A DNA stretch of 64,000 nucleotides from Ferrimicrobium acidiphilum DSM 19497 (GCF_000949255.1 NZ_JXUW01000001.1:62001-126000); one strand, 5' to 3'; positions 18,679 through 27,997 are shown, counted from the stretch's first letter. Translations and numbers: made by a program. The notes: a model not told the origin generated them from the sequence alone.

Positions 18679-19590
18679 CTAGTCGCCCGAGTGTGGTCCA
18701 CCATCACCAAGCAGTTCTTCAACAACCTTCGCAAGAGTCTGACGGAGCGATAGCTGGGGTTGGAACCCGGTTGCCGCCTGCATTCGACTCGGATCCCCCA
18801 CCACCAGCTCCACATCGTTGGGGCGTAAAAGCTGAGGGTCTACCTCTAGTTGAATCGGGTAGTCCAGGAGATCTGTCAGTATCGTGATCAAGTCGTTCAC
18901 ACTAACAGCCCGTCCAGAGCAAACGTTATAGACACCACCGGCCTCGCCCTCCAAGGCAAGCAATCGATAGGCTCGTACAACGTCTCTGACATCCATAAAA
19001 TCACGACGAGCAGCTACATTACCTACAGTTAAACGTAAGTGACGTTTCGCTTTCGCCTCGATAAGTCGAGCAGCAAGAGCTGGTATGAGATAGTCGGACG
19101 ACTGACCCGGCCCGGTATGATTGAACGGTCGTACAACGACAACAGGCATACCGTGTCCGTACCATCCTTGTAACGCAGCAATCTCAGAGGCGGCCTTTGA
19201 AGCGGCATAGGGAGATACAGGGCAGAGCTGCTGAGACTCGGAGATGGGTAGATGGCTGGGATCGACTCGCCCGTAGACCTCAGACGAAGATACGTACACA
19301 AATCGTGGTGGTCGTGGAAGATTTGCGAGCCCCAACACCAAGTTCGCAGTACTCACAACGTTGTTGTGATAGTACAGCGGGGGATCCGACCATGATGTGC
19401 CGACGTGAGATAGCGCGGCGAGGTGATAACAGACCTCGACCTCCATGACACCCAACGCGTGCTCAAGAGATCCACGATCACAAAGATTGAGATCCTGTCC
19501 AAACTCCACCACCTCGTCACCCTGGTCACGAAGGTGACGACACAGCCATCTCCCAACGAATCCATGGCTGCCAGTAACGAGAGCGCGCAA
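18679..19590 (-). CDS. NAD(P)-dependent sugar epimerase/dehydratase, GDP-6-deoxy-mannose reductase-like
   Basis: Extended SDR enzyme, 303 aa. Rossmann motif TGSHGFVGRWL at the N-terminus, catalytic YVSSSEVYG and YAASK. RPFNHTGPGQ and RRDFMDVRDVVRAY are typical of GDP-mannose 4,6-dehydratase and GDP-4-keto-6-deoxymannose reductase. No tyrosine/serine catalytic residue is missing. No separate gmd gene is present in the window, so the exact step is uncertain. TTG start with GAGGGATAGG upstream; 7 bp after the GT4 gene. Confidence 0.82.
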   Translation of the reverse strand: MRALVTGSHGFVGRWLCRHLRDQGDEVVEFGQDLNLCDRGSLEHALGVMEVEVCYHLAALSHVGTSWSDPPLYYHNNVVSTANLVLGLANLPRPPRFVYVSSSEVYGRVDPSHLPISESQQLCPVSPYAASKAASEIAALQGWYGHGMPVVVVRPFNHTGPGQSSDYLIPALAARLIEAKAKRHLRLTVGNVAARRDFMDVRDVVRAYRLLALEGEAGGVYNVCSGRAVSVNDLITILTDLLDYPIQLEVDPQLLRPNDVELVVGDPSRMQAATGFQPQLSLRQTLAKVVEELLGDGGPHSGD

Positions 19591-19597
19591 CGTAGAC

Positions 19598-20695
19598 CTA
19601 TCCCTCTAAGAGCTGCCGATACAACACGACAGTCTCGCGTGCGGCGCGCTCCCATGTAAAACTCCTCGCCCACTGCACTTGACGTTCAATCTCATCAGGC
19701 GTACGCGAAGTCAGTGCTGCGGTCTCAATCCCTTGAGCAATCGAATCCACATCGTCTGGATCTGCCAACCATGCATACTCCCCGCCCACCTCGGCCATAG
19801 CCGACTTATTGCTGGTAACGACATTCAGACCCGAGGCTAATGCCTCTAGAACCGGCAATCCGAATCCCTCCGCGTTAGACACGTAGATCATCGCTCGTGC
19901 CCGGCGCAGCGCATGCCGTAACTCCTTCTCGTTGAGATAGCCCTCGATGCTCACACGTCCCCGATTGTGCATTGCATCCAAAGCGTCATCGAAGTCGCTG
20001 GTTTTCCAACCTCGCTTGCCGATGATCCGCAACCTCCAATCCGGATGTCGATCGGCTACCTTGTCAAAAGCTTGTAGAACCCTAGGCAAGTTCTTGCGTG
20101 GTTCGATTGTTCCAAGCGAGCAGAGCTCGACGCCATCATCCTCATCACCACCATGCTCTGGGACGAGCAAGGGATCAACGCCATGATAGATCACGTGTAT
20201 CGGCGGCGTCACTGGAAAATGTTCACGCAGACGATCTGCGGTTGCCTGCGAGGGCACAATCAGCGCATCTGAGCGCTTCACCGCCAATCGGGTAGCACGC
20301 TGGAAGTAGCGCACCTTCGCGGGTTCATGCCATTCGGGGTTATCGAAAAAGGTTAGATCGTGGATAGTTGAGACGACCCGAAGTCTGTGGCGAGCAGCTG
20401 GAACCTGATAGTGGAGCCCATGGAACACCTGCGCACCACCCTTGATGGCGATACTTCCAAGACTCCTCTCTTGATAGAGCAGTCGAAGCGGTCGACTGTT
20501 GGGAGCAGCGATAAGATTTTCGTAGTTTCCCCGCGGTGGGAGGGCAAAAAGTCGAAGCGATGTCCGTGTCGTCAACAGTGAGATTGGAGGACGATCTTCA
20601 AGATGGTAGATGGCAGCAACGAGCTCCTTGGCGTAACGCCCCACGCCAGTGGGGTCACCAGGGATGGACGTTGCATCGATAGCTACAGGGTTCAC
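19598..20695 (-). CDS. GT4 family glycosyltransferase
   Basis: GT-B fold retaining glycosyltransferase, about 365 aa. N-terminal VAIDATSIPGDPTGVGRY provides the glycine-rich loop. The C-terminal donor site shows SLGTIEPRKNLPRVLQAF and EGFGLPVLEALASG. The GTG start at 20695 overlaps the upstream stop as GTGA and has GGGAGGAG 8 bases before it, which is better than the longer frame starting at 20713. Third in a chain of three GT4 genes. Likely builds the same surface glycan as its neighbours. Confidence 0.88.
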   Translation of the reverse strand: MNPVAIDATSIPGDPTGVGRYAKELVAAIYHLEDRPPISLLTTRTSLRLFALPPRGNYENLIAAPNSRPLRLLYQERSLGSIAIKGGAQVFHGLHYQVPAARHRLRVVSTIHDLTFFDNPEWHEPAKVRYFQRATRLAVKRSDALIVPSQATADRLREHFPVTPPIHVIYHGVDPLLVPEHGGDEDDGVELCSLGTIEPRKNLPRVLQAFDKVADRHPDWRLRIIGKRGWKTSDFDDALDAMHNRGRVSIEGYLNEKELRHALRRARAMIYVSNAEGFGLPVLEALASGLNVVTSNKSAMAEVGGEYAWLADPDDVDSIAQGIETAALTSRTPDEIERQVQWARSFTWERAARETVVLYRQLLEG

Positions 20696-21768
20696 TCCGT
20701 CAGCTCCTCCCATAGTTTTACATGTCGTCGGGCAGCCTCTATCCAGGTTAGCCCCTCAACAGCGAGCAAACCATGAGCAACCAAGCGAGACCGCAAGGGA
20801 TCATCATGAACTATACGTTCAATTGCTTCGGCGATCGCATCCACATCAGTAGGCTCCACCCTGAGGCCACCAAAGCGAGCCGCAGGGATGTTAGCCGATG
20901 TCACCACAGGGACCGCCCCGGCAAGCGCCTCGATGACTGGCAGACCAAAGCCCTCCTGGAGTGGAACGTACAGGAGTGCCTGTGCACGTGCAAGCAGGCC
21001 TGAAACAACTCCAGCCGTGACCTTGCCCACCATGTAGACCCCCCGAGGTGGAGTGATCTCTGGTCCCCATCCCTTCGGGCCAACGATCACAAGGGGTAGA
21101 GGATCAAAGGTGGTAGCTCGATAATGCTGGTAGGCCTGGAGAATGCGTATCAGGTTTTTGCGTGGCTCTATCGTGCCTAACACCATTAGATATCTATCTA
21201 CTATGCCAAGGTTGGCTAGCAAACTGCTGGTGGCTGCGAGATCCGCTGGCGCGACGTGATCTACCCCGGGTGGGATGACCACAATTCGTTCTGGCGCGAT
21301 ACCAGCGTCCATGAGCTGGGGAACCGTCTCGGTCGCCAAGGTCACGATGCGAGAATCGCTCTCGACTACCTGAGCAAGGCGACGTTCATGCCAACTTCTT
21401 GCTCGAGACGGGAACGTCTCCTGAGCAGTCCGAAACAGGAGGTCATAGACCGCTACTGCCTTCGGAATATCCATGCGGAGCGGAGGCCCGCCAAGCGAAA
21501 ACGCATGGTAGAACGTCCAAGGTCCGCTCGCAAGGTGCATCCCCTTATCCCACAATCGCTGCTGTATACGATGCTCAAAACGAGCCTGGACGTGTCTGCC
21601 TTGCCACCGGCTTGGAACAATCGAAACGTCCGTTTTGGAGGTTAGAAGATCTAGGTTTAGTTCTAACCGTAGCTGGCTGATCCCTTGCAAAATACCGCCA
21701 ATATAGACGCCAATACCGCCAGGTACTGGCCGAGCAAGCTGATCAACGAAGAGTAACCCGTGCCTCAT
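20692..21768 (-). CDS. GT4 family glycosyltransferase
   Basis: 358-aa GT-B glycosyltransferase. The N-terminus has LARPVPGGIGVYIGG. The C-terminal half has VLGTIEPRKNLIRILQAY and EGFGLPVIEALAGAVPVV, the donor-binding motifs. The ATG overlaps the stop of the upstream GT4 gene as ATGA, and its own stop overlaps the next gene's GTG. The three GT4 genes are therefore translationally coupled. Donor and acceptor sugars cannot be assigned. Confidence 0.88.
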   Translation of the reverse strand: MRHGLLFVDQLARPVPGGIGVYIGGILQGISQLRLELNLDLLTSKTDVSIVPSRWQGRHVQARFEHRIQQRLWDKGMHLASGPWTFYHAFSLGGPPLRMDIPKAVAVYDLLFRTAQETFPSRARSWHERRLAQVVESDSRIVTLATETVPQLMDAGIAPERIVVIPPGVDHVAPADLAATSSLLANLGIVDRYLMVLGTIEPRKNLIRILQAYQHYRATTFDPLPLVIVGPKGWGPEITPPRGVYMVGKVTAGVVSGLLARAQALLYVPLQEGFGLPVIEALAGAVPVVTSANIPAARFGGLRVEPTDVDAIAEAIERIVHDDPLRSRLVAHGLLAVEGLTWIEAARRHVKLWEELTE

Positions 21769-22868
21769 CCTTGCGCCGCCCGCGCATACAAAGCTGCCAT
21801 CTGCTCTCCATTCGTCTTCCAGGAGAACTGGGCGGCTCTAGCGTAGCCCCGCTCGATCATCACAGCACGAGTCTCACTCTCATCGATCAGGACCTCAAGT
21901 GCTTGAGCAAGCTCCTCTACTGCACGTGGGGGCACCATCATCGCAGCCTCGGCAACTACCTCACAAATCGCTCCAATATTCGTGGTTACCACTGGCGTGC
22001 CCACACTCATCGCCTCCAACAGTGGTAGCCCAAAACCTTCATAAAGGCTCGGGTAGGCAAAGACGTGAGCATTACGAAGGAGCCAGGAACGCTCTTGGTC
22101 AGAGACGTAACCCGGTAACAGGATACGTTCTGCTACCGCTGGACCACGAAACTCGGCTAGCAACTCATCCATCCCCCACCCAGGTTGCCCGGTCAGAACT
22201 AGACGAACATCAGGATGGCGAGAGGCAATCCGTTCAAAGGCACGAACCAAATAAACCAGTCCCTTGCGAGGCTCAAGGGTTGACACCGCAAGGATATAAG
22301 GTCGCCCATCTAGCTGGCGAGCGATAGCCGGTAGAGATGGGTTGGAGACCAGTGGTGTAACTCCGTGCGCGATCGCCACCACCCTCGACGGCTCTATACC
22401 GAAGTAGTCCAGCACTTGAGCACGCACGAACTCCGATGGAGTATGAACGATCGCGCCGGCACTTATGGCGTGGCGTACCAATGTTGGGAAACCCAGAACC
22501 TCAGGTCGACAAAAGTGAGGGTAGAGGAGAGGAGTCAAGTCATGCACGGTCACCACTGTTGCGGTGCCTTTCACTGGAGGGACGACAAAGTTCGTACCAT
22601 GCACGACGTCGTACCCACGGAGGAGCCAACGAAGATCCGGCTGATACCACCGCTGCCAGGAGGCAAGGAGGGGACGTGCCGGCAGAGCCAGGTTAAGGTA
22701 GTCAACTCCCTTCGGCAGCGCTCGATGCAGCTGAGCATGCCCACGCAGGGAGATCATGAAGCCGGCCGCACGCACGTGTGCCGAAACTGACTCCGACATG
22801 CAGTAGGCAAACTCTCCGACACCGCTCCGCTGTCCGACTATGGCTGTAAGCTCAATTGCTACTCGGAC
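21765..22868 (-). CDS. GT4 family glycosyltransferase with a probable non-canonical start codon
   Basis: GT-B glycosyltransferase with VSTLEPRKGLVYLVRAF and EGFGLPLLEAMSVGTPVV in the donor half. The first ordinary in-frame start is ATG 22799, but that omits the essential first strand and glycine-rich loop. Upstream, in the same frame, the sequence reads AIELTAIVGQRSGVGEFAYC, matching the N-terminus of GT4 relatives. The frame closes at a TAG at 22874-22872 with no ATG, GTG or TTG between. GGAGG at 22879-22875 would position GTC 22868 (or ATC 22871) as start. A sequencing error or rare start codon must be assumed; 22799 is the conservative start. Confidence 0.72.
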   Translation of the reverse strand, partial: VRVAIELTAIVGQRSGVGEFAYCMSESVSAHVRAAGFMISLRGHAQLHRALPKGVDYLNLALPARPLLASWQRWYQPDLRWLLRGYDVVHGTNFVVPPVKGTATVVTVHDLTPLLYPHFCRPEVLGFPTLVRHAISAGAIVHTPSEFVRAQVLDYFGIEPSRVVAIAHGVTPLVSNPSLPAIARQLDGRPYILAVSTLEPRKGLVYLVRAFERIASRHPDVRLVLTGQPGWGMDELLAEFRGPAVAERILLPGYVSDQERSWLLRNAHVFAYPSLYEGFGLPLLEAMSVGTPVVTTNIGAICEVVAEAAMMVPPRAVEELAQALEVLIDESETRAVMIERGYARAAQFSWKTNGEQMAALYARAAQG

Positions 22869-22871
22869 GAT

Positions 22872-23542
22872 CTACCTCCATGCTCCTACCAACACGGCCA
22901 TGCATCTGTAGCCCGAAGGATACGCCAGCGCAACCTAGTCATACCGAACAACAACGCTAGCGGAGATTGTCTATGGTCGATTCACCAAAGCCTCGTCTCC
23001 GCTCCAGAATACCCAGCCACACCTGGGGACTCCTGTTTCTTTCGCTCTCCGAGCGTTGATTCTCTCTTGTTGTATCCAATGGACCGAGACTCGACAAGTC
23101 GGCGTTGTCTCCTCACGCATCCAACCCAGGTTGTCGTAGTGGGCCTTAAGCCCTAATCGTTGAGCGACAGCCGAACCATCTAGTCAATAGGATGTTCGGC
23201 TCGCCATTTGCGCGTCGGGACCTCGCATCATGAAACTTCTTCACCTCTCTATGCGGAGTGAGCCGGCCGATCCGGCGATGTAAGCCTTTACCACATCCCG
23301 GTTATCACCGATCCGAATCGCTCCCAGCACTCTAAATTCAAGGCCAGAGCAGTGCAAAATCGCCCCCTGGCTGCCCCCCGAAAGGTTGGCTGCTGGAGGA
23401 GTCTGTGCCCTCAGGCACGATCGGCACCGCCTTGGCCCAGGGTCCCGCCAACCCTGCGCATGGATGCCTGAGTAGACTGGAGTTGGAAGCAAGCACGCCG
23501 AGCTCATCAGGCGCTGGGGAAGTTACAGGGAGGCCAAAGAGT
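22872..23542. other. Divergent intergenic region, no confident gene
   Basis: About 670 bp between the GT4 gene and fbiA. A stretch near 23035-23075 resembles one near 53928-53960 in the second tnpB relic (both have TTCTTT..CGCTC..GCGTTGA-like runs), so part may be old transposon DNA. The region directly upstream of fbiA is GC-rich. No convincing ORF, tRNA or terminator. Confidence 0.4.
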
Positions 23543-24499
23543 GTGATTGCGGTACTCGCGGGCGGGGTTGGAGCGGCCAAATTTCTTCGAGGTCTAACTA
23601 ACGCCGGACTTGACGAAGAGATAGTTGCTATCGTCAACACGGGCGACGACTGGACACAGTATGGCCTCAAGATCTGTCCAGACCTTGATACTATCACCTA
23701 TACCCTTGCCGATCTCGTAAATCCAAAGACAGGTTGGGGTGTACGTGACGAGACCTATCGCTCACGCGAGACTCTGCTGAGCCTAGGAGATGACCCATGG
23801 TTCACCCTTGGTGATCGTGACATAGGGCTGCATATGTATCGCACCAAACTTCTCGCCGAAGGTGCGAACTTGACTCAGGTCACCGCCAAGATCTCGCAAA
23901 AGCTCGACCTCTCAGTTACCCTACTGCCGATGACAAACGACGAAGTAGGCACCAAGGTGCTTGTTCAGATCCCTTCTACTGACAACGAAGGTGACCAGCT
24001 AGTTGAACTCGACTTTCAAGAATACTTCGTGCGCTACAGCCACCAACCGAGGGTTATCAGAGTTCGTTACCAAGGGATCGAGGTCGCGCGCCCAACGATG
24101 GAGGTGGAGCAAGCCCTCCTGAACGCTCGACGCATCGTAATCGCCCCATCCAACCCGATCCTCTCAATCGGGCCTATCCTCGCCTTGGGAGGTGTAGGCG
24201 ACCAACTTCGACAACGAGCTGCCAACGGCGACGTAGTCGCGATCTCGCCGATCATCGCCGGGGAGGCCGTGAAGGGGCCGCTAGCCCAGATACTGGACTC
24301 TCTTATGACGCAGCACGATGCCCGCATCGTTGCTGAGCTATATCGTGAAGTAACCAGCCAGTTTGTCGTGGATACCGCAGATGTCGCTCTAGTCGACTCG
24401 ATCAATGACATGGGCCTCACCGCTCTAACGACACAGACTCTTATGACCGATCTCGACTCAGCAGTCAAACTTGCCCGTTTCGCGGTTACTGTCCCATGA
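23543..24499 (+). CDS. fbiA: 2-phospho-L-lactate transferase (FbiA/CofD), coenzyme F420 biosynthesis
   Basis: Transfers a phospho-lactyl or phosphoenolpyruvyl unit to the deazaflavin Fo to make F420-0 or its dehydro form. About 318 aa. The N-terminal IAVLAGGVGAAKFLRGL is the family's nucleotide-binding loop; NTGDDWTQYGLKICPDLDT and TLLPMTNDEV follow. GTG 23543 is chosen over the upstream in-frame start at 23405 because GGGAGG lies nine bases before it and the protein then begins at the conserved strand. Overlaps cofE by 4 bp (ATGA). Confidence 0.93.
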   Translation: MIAVLAGGVGAAKFLRGLTNAGLDEEIVAIVNTGDDWTQYGLKICPDLDTITYTLADLVNPKTGWGVRDETYRSRETLLSLGDDPWFTLGDRDIGLHMYRTKLLAEGANLTQVTAKISQKLDLSVTLLPMTNDEVGTKVLVQIPSTDNEGDQLVELDFQEYFVRYSHQPRVIRVRYQGIEVARPTMEVEQALLNARRIVIAPSNPILSIGPILALGGVGDQLRQRAANGDVVAISPIIAGEAVKGPLAQILDSLMTQHDARIVAELYREVTSQFVVDTADVALVDSINDMGLTALTTQTLMTDLDSAVKLARFAVTVP

Positions 24500-25200
24500 A
24501 CCGCGCAGGGCTACAGCTGTTCACGAGCCAAATCGAAGAGGATGTCGATGTGGGAACGGATCTGGCCGATCTTATCCTGCATCACTTTGACCTAAACGAT
24601 GGCGACATTATGGTGGTCACCCAAAAGGTCGTATCCAAGGCAGAAGGGCAAGTGCTAGAGGTTGTCGACGATGACCAGGAGAGCTTCGATGCGCTCGTAC
24701 GCTCCGAAAGCCGTCGTATTCTCCGTCGGAGGGGTACGCTCGCAATCACCGAGACTCATCACGGCTTCATCTGTGCAAATGCCGGTATCGATCGATCGAA
24801 TACCGACGCCGGAACGGTCACTCTTCTTCCAAAAGATCCAGATCGGAGTGCTCGTCGCCTTTTGCACCAGCTACAATACCGCTCTGGCGTTCGGCTCGCG
24901 GTACTTATCACGGATACCTTTGGCCGAACATGGAGGTCAGGTGTGACCGACGTCGCTATAGGGGTCGCGGGCCTAACTCCAATTGCCGACCTAAGGGGAA
25001 CCCGTGATCACAACGGCGTTCCCCTTCAAGCTACCGAGGTGTGCATCGCTGACGAGATAGCGGCTGCAGCAGATCTTATCAAGCGAAAAGACGGCCGTAC
25101 ACCATTTGTCCTTGTAAGGGGAGTAGATACAGCGCACTTTGGACTCGGAAGCATCGGCACAGACGTCGTCCGTGGCTACGGGTTCGACCTTTTCCGCTAA
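24496..25200 (+). CDS. cofE: Coenzyme F420-0:L-glutamate ligase (CofE / FbiB N-terminal domain)
   Basis: GTP-dependent ligase adding glutamates to F420-0. 234 aa, corresponding to CofE only. VVTQKVVSKAEGQ, GFICANAGIDRSN and ITDTFGRTWRSGVTDVAIG are diagnostic. Mycobacterial FbiB carries an extra C-terminal nitroreductase-fold FMN domain that is absent here. Translationally coupled to fbiA. The 3' end overlaps the convergent epimerase gene by 4 bp. Confidence 0.93.
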   Translation: MNRAGLQLFTSQIEEDVDVGTDLADLILHHFDLNDGDIMVVTQKVVSKAEGQVLEVVDDDQESFDALVRSESRRILRRRGTLAITETHHGFICANAGIDRSNTDAGTVTLLPKDPDRSARRLLHQLQYRSGVRLAVLITDTFGRTWRSGVTDVAIGVAGLTPIADLRGTRDHNGVPLQATEVCIADEIAAAADLIKRKDGRTPFVLVRGVDTAHFGLGSIGTDVVRGYGFDLFR

Positions 25201-26168
25201 CGAGCGACTGTGCCACTCCGCATGGCACCATACCACTGCAAAACCTGCTCTAGACCCCGCTCAAGCGTGGTGCTAGCGTGCCACCTCAAATACCATCCTG
25301 CTCGCCTTGCATCAAGGCTCGATCGCAGGATCTCCCCGGTGATTGCCTCTTTATGGTTCGGCTGGCGATAATCGCAGCCTGAGATTCGATACATCTCCTT
25401 ATGTAGGGTATCGATCGAGGTCTCGACACCAGTGGCGATATTTAGCACTAGCCCTCCACCCTGGTCGAGCGACCTGTAGAACGCATCGACGACATCCTCA
25501 ACATAGACAAGATCTCTAGTCTGGCTGCCATCTCCAATGATGGTGGCCTGCTCTCCAGCCGCGATCGCCTGTGCAAACTTGGCGACAACACCTCCCTCGC
25601 CGAGCAAACCCTGTCTCGGTCCGTAGACGTTGGCCAAAACTAGGGCGGTATATTCCAGGTCAAAGTTGTTGCGATAGAGGCGTAAATAGTCCAGCACTAC
25701 ATCTTTAGAAAGACCATAAAACGAATCCGGCAAGTGGGCAACGTCTTCACGAATGGGAAGCTCGGACGACGGCACTGCGCCGTAAACACCCGCACTCGTG
25801 GCAAAGATCACCTTCGCGACCCCTGAATGCCTCGCTGCCTCGAGCACTCGAAGGGAACCAACGACATTCGCTGATAAATCTCCGAGTGGGTCGATCATGG
25901 ATTCCCTGACATTCACCTTGGCAGCAAGGTGAATTACAGCCAGAGGCTTGCGGCGGGTCATCAAGGCCAAAAGATCGCCATCAACGATATCAAGTTTGTG
26001 GAAATGCAGCCCCCGATCGCCTTTGCCCCTTGCAACTCGGAGATTTGCGAGCGAACCAGCGGAAAGATTATCTACAACGTCTACCTCATAGCCAGCATCG
26101 ATCAATCTTTCAACCAGGTGGGAACCTATAAAACCGGCCCCTCCGGTTACCAGAATCGGAGCCGTCAT
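25197..26168 (-). CDS. NAD-dependent sugar-nucleotide epimerase (GalE-like)
   Basis: Extended SDR, 323 aa. N-terminal TGGAGFIGSHLVERLIDAG, then IHLAAKVNVRESM, then FATSAGVYG with YGLSK as catalytic pair, and LVYVEDVVDAF later. Resembles UDP-glucose 4-epimerases; the precise nucleotide sugar is not certain. The ATG directly abuts the stop of the nucleotidyltransferase gene upstream, so both are one operon. Convergent with cofE. Confidence 0.85.
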   Translation of the reverse strand: MTAPILVTGGAGFIGSHLVERLIDAGYEVDVVDNLSAGSLANLRVARGKGDRGLHFHKLDIVDGDLLALMTRRKPLAVIHLAAKVNVRESMIDPLGDLSANVVGSLRVLEAARHSGVAKVIFATSAGVYGAVPSSELPIREDVAHLPDSFYGLSKDVVLDYLRLYRNNFDLEYTALVLANVYGPRQGLLGEGGVVAKFAQAIAAGEQATIIGDGSQTRDLVYVEDVVDAFYRSLDQGGGLVLNIATGVETSIDTLHKEMYRISGCDYRQPNHKEAITGEILRSSLDARRAGWYLRWHASTTLERGLEQVLQWYGAMRSGTVAR

Positions 26169-27224
26169 CTATGGATGTCCAGCCCCAACTAGCGAATCCC
26201 CGGGGTGTAGTTCTGTGCTTTCCGCAACAATAGCCAAAGCGTCAAGGTGAACGTTCTCAGGTATCACCGTCCGCGCACCAACGATAGACCCACGAACCAC
26301 CGAGCCCGGACCCACCCGAGCTCCCTCGAGAACAATCGAGTCGACAATCGTGGCCCCATCAGAGATCTCAACTCCATCCTCGATCACCGATCCGATGACC
26401 CTCGACACGGAACTAAGCTCGACCGACGCACCGATGTAACAATGGCCATCGGAGTCGTCGTCAGGTTGATTAGGAGCTGGATACCATGCGCGAGGAGGGA
26501 CAAGCTCACCCAATCGCGCCCCGAAGAGAATGTCGCGAATAGCCCGGTAATAATTCTTGGGAGTACCTGCATCCAGCCAGTAACACTCGTAAGCCCTCGC
26601 AAAGAGGCTCCCTTGTTCTACAAGGTGTGGAAACAGCTCGCGCTCAATCGACATTCTTCCACCTTGGGGGATCAGCTCCAAAGCACTGGGTTCAAGTATG
26701 TAGATCCCCGCGTTGATGTCGTGGGACGGAGCAGACTCAATCGGCGGCTTTTCAACAAACCTGAGTGCGCGTCCTCTGTCGTCTTTGACAACAACGCCGA
26801 ACTGACTAGGATCCTCAACCTTAACTAATCCGATGGTGGCTTGGCTTCGACGGTCCAGGTGGAAATCCATCAGATCTTTGACATCAAGATCGGTCATAAT
26901 ATCGCCATTTACCACCAGAAAAGTCTCATTAATACCGGCGCTCTCCGCTGCAAAGCGTATTGCACCAGCCGTATCAAGGGGCTCCTCTTCAATCGCATAG
27001 GTAAGGCGTACCCCCGCCGCCTCCCCATCAGGGTAAGCCAATCGGAAAGCATCCGGCTGATACCCAAGCGACAGAACAACCTCATCAACGCCAAACCCAC
27101 TCAACCGATGCAAAACTCGCTCAAGCATCGGGAAGCCTATAACCCTCAGCATCTGCTTTGGAGTGTGGAACGTCAGCGGTCGAAGGCGAGTGCCCTCCCC
27201 TCCGACGAGAACGACTGCTCGCAT
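26169..27224 (-). CDS. Sugar-1-phosphate nucleotidyltransferase (mannose-1-P guanylyltransferase-like)
   Basis: 351 aa. N-terminal pyrophosphorylase signature VLVGGEGTRLRPLTFHTPK, then LVVNGDIMTDLD for metal binding and FVEKPP. The C-terminal third has left-handed beta-helix hexapeptides (ISDGATIVDSIVLEGARVGPG in outline). In Mycobacterium tuberculosis the gene at this syntenic position (Rv3264c) is annotated as mannose-1-P guanylyltransferase, the best guess here; GDP- versus other NDP-sugar product is not proven. Feeds the adjacent glycosyltransferases. Confidence 0.8.
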   Translation of the reverse strand: MRAVVLVGGEGTRLRPLTFHTPKQMLRVIGFPMLERVLHRLSGFGVDEVVLSLGYQPDAFRLAYPDGEAAGVRLTYAIEEEPLDTAGAIRFAAESAGINETFLVVNGDIMTDLDVKDLMDFHLDRRSQATIGLVKVEDPSQFGVVVKDDRGRALRFVEKPPIESAPSHDINAGIYILEPSALELIPQGGRMSIERELFPHLVEQGSLFARAYECYWLDAGTPKNYYRAIRDILFGARLGELVPPRAWYPAPNQPDDDSDGHCYIGASVELSSVSRVIGSVIEDGVEISDGATIVDSIVLEGARVGPGSVVRGSIVGARTVIPENVHLDALAIVAESTELHPGDSLVGAGHP

Positions 27225-27232
27225 CTCCCCTC

Positions 27233-27997
27233 CTACTTCTTGGTACTACTCTTCGACTTGGCTGTGCCTGTTGACTTGGCTGTGCCTGTTGACTTGGCTG
27301 TGCCTGTTGACTTGGCTGTGCCTGTTGACTTGGCTGTGCCTGTTGACGTACTCGTCGAGCCAACAGTAGCAAGATTCGCCGCCGTCGGAGGCTGTGATGG
27401 TGTCACACCTTTAGCCAGGACACCCACAGTGACGATCTGGTCATTCTGTAGCCGAACCTGAGAAGGGTTGACGTAAACCGTTGGCTTGGTTGCCAAAAGC
27501 GAAGACCACACATAGATGCCAAACTTAGCTGGCTTACCGTTACAGCCTGCTGAGGCAAGTACAGCCTTGCCACCTGGGAGCGTGAATCCATTTTTCGTGA
27601 TAGTCAACCCGGCTATGCCCTTGGGAACCAACGCGAGTGTAGCGTTCGCCCCTTCTTCAGACTTTGACTTTGGCGCTACCGCTAGAACACCATTGCCCAG
27701 AGAGGTTACACCACTCTTGACCGCTGATGTCTTCGCGAGAACCGGCAAGTACTTGCCGCATGCATCAAAGCCGATGGCGGTATGCCATGTTGTACCGATA
27801 ACAGGCTGATCCGCCGCCGTGGTCGCCGACGTCGGATGATCAATCTCGTACTTCGAGTAGCCGATAACCGCCACCCCAGCAACAACTATGATCGCCAACG
27901 CAGAATAAAACCCTAAAGGGATCTGCCGTCGAACTTTCGCTCCACGACCAGATGCCTGTGCCCTTGCGACTCTACGAGCGCTCTCTTTACTTGCCAT
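27233..27997 (-). CDS. Membrane-anchored protein of unknown function with TGTAKS tandem-repeat tail
   Basis: 254 aa. A basic N-terminus is followed by one transmembrane helix (ALAIIVVAGVAVIGY), an extracytoplasmic domain with two cysteines (GFDACGKYLPVL and LASAGCNGKP) and a Lys/Ser/Thr-rich C-terminus containing five TGTAKS copies. The two cysteines could form a disulfide. I do not recognise the domain. The repetitive basic tail could contact anionic wall polymer. Starts the segment transcribed with the nucleotidyltransferase, 8 bp upstream of it. Confidence 0.75.
   Translation of the reverse strand: MASKESARRVARAQASGRGAKVRRQIPLGFYSALAIIVVAGVAVIGYSKYEIDHPTSATTAADQPVIGTTWHTAIGFDACGKYLPVLAKTSAVKSGVTSLGNGVLAVAPKSKSEEGANATLALVPKGIAGLTITKNGFTLPGGKAVLASAGCNGKPAKFGIYVWSSLLATKPTVYVNPSQVRLQNDQIVTVGVLAKGVTPSQPPTAANLATVGSTSTSTGTAKSTGTAKSTGTAKSTGTAKSTGTAKSKSSTKK
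27255..27344 (-). repeat. Five tandem copies of an 18-bp coding repeat
   Basis: Unit GACTTGGCTGTGCCTGTT on the plus strand, five identical consecutive copies, encoding TGTAKS on the minus strand in the tail of the membrane protein. Perfect identity suggests recent slippage expansion; the 18-bp unit keeps the frame, so copy number could vary between strains. Confidence 0.95.

Noticed and set aside
27163-27461. Plus-strand frames rich in LLTWLC or VDLAVP repeats
   Set aside because: Produced by the 18-bp repeat of the membrane protein read in the wrong strand.
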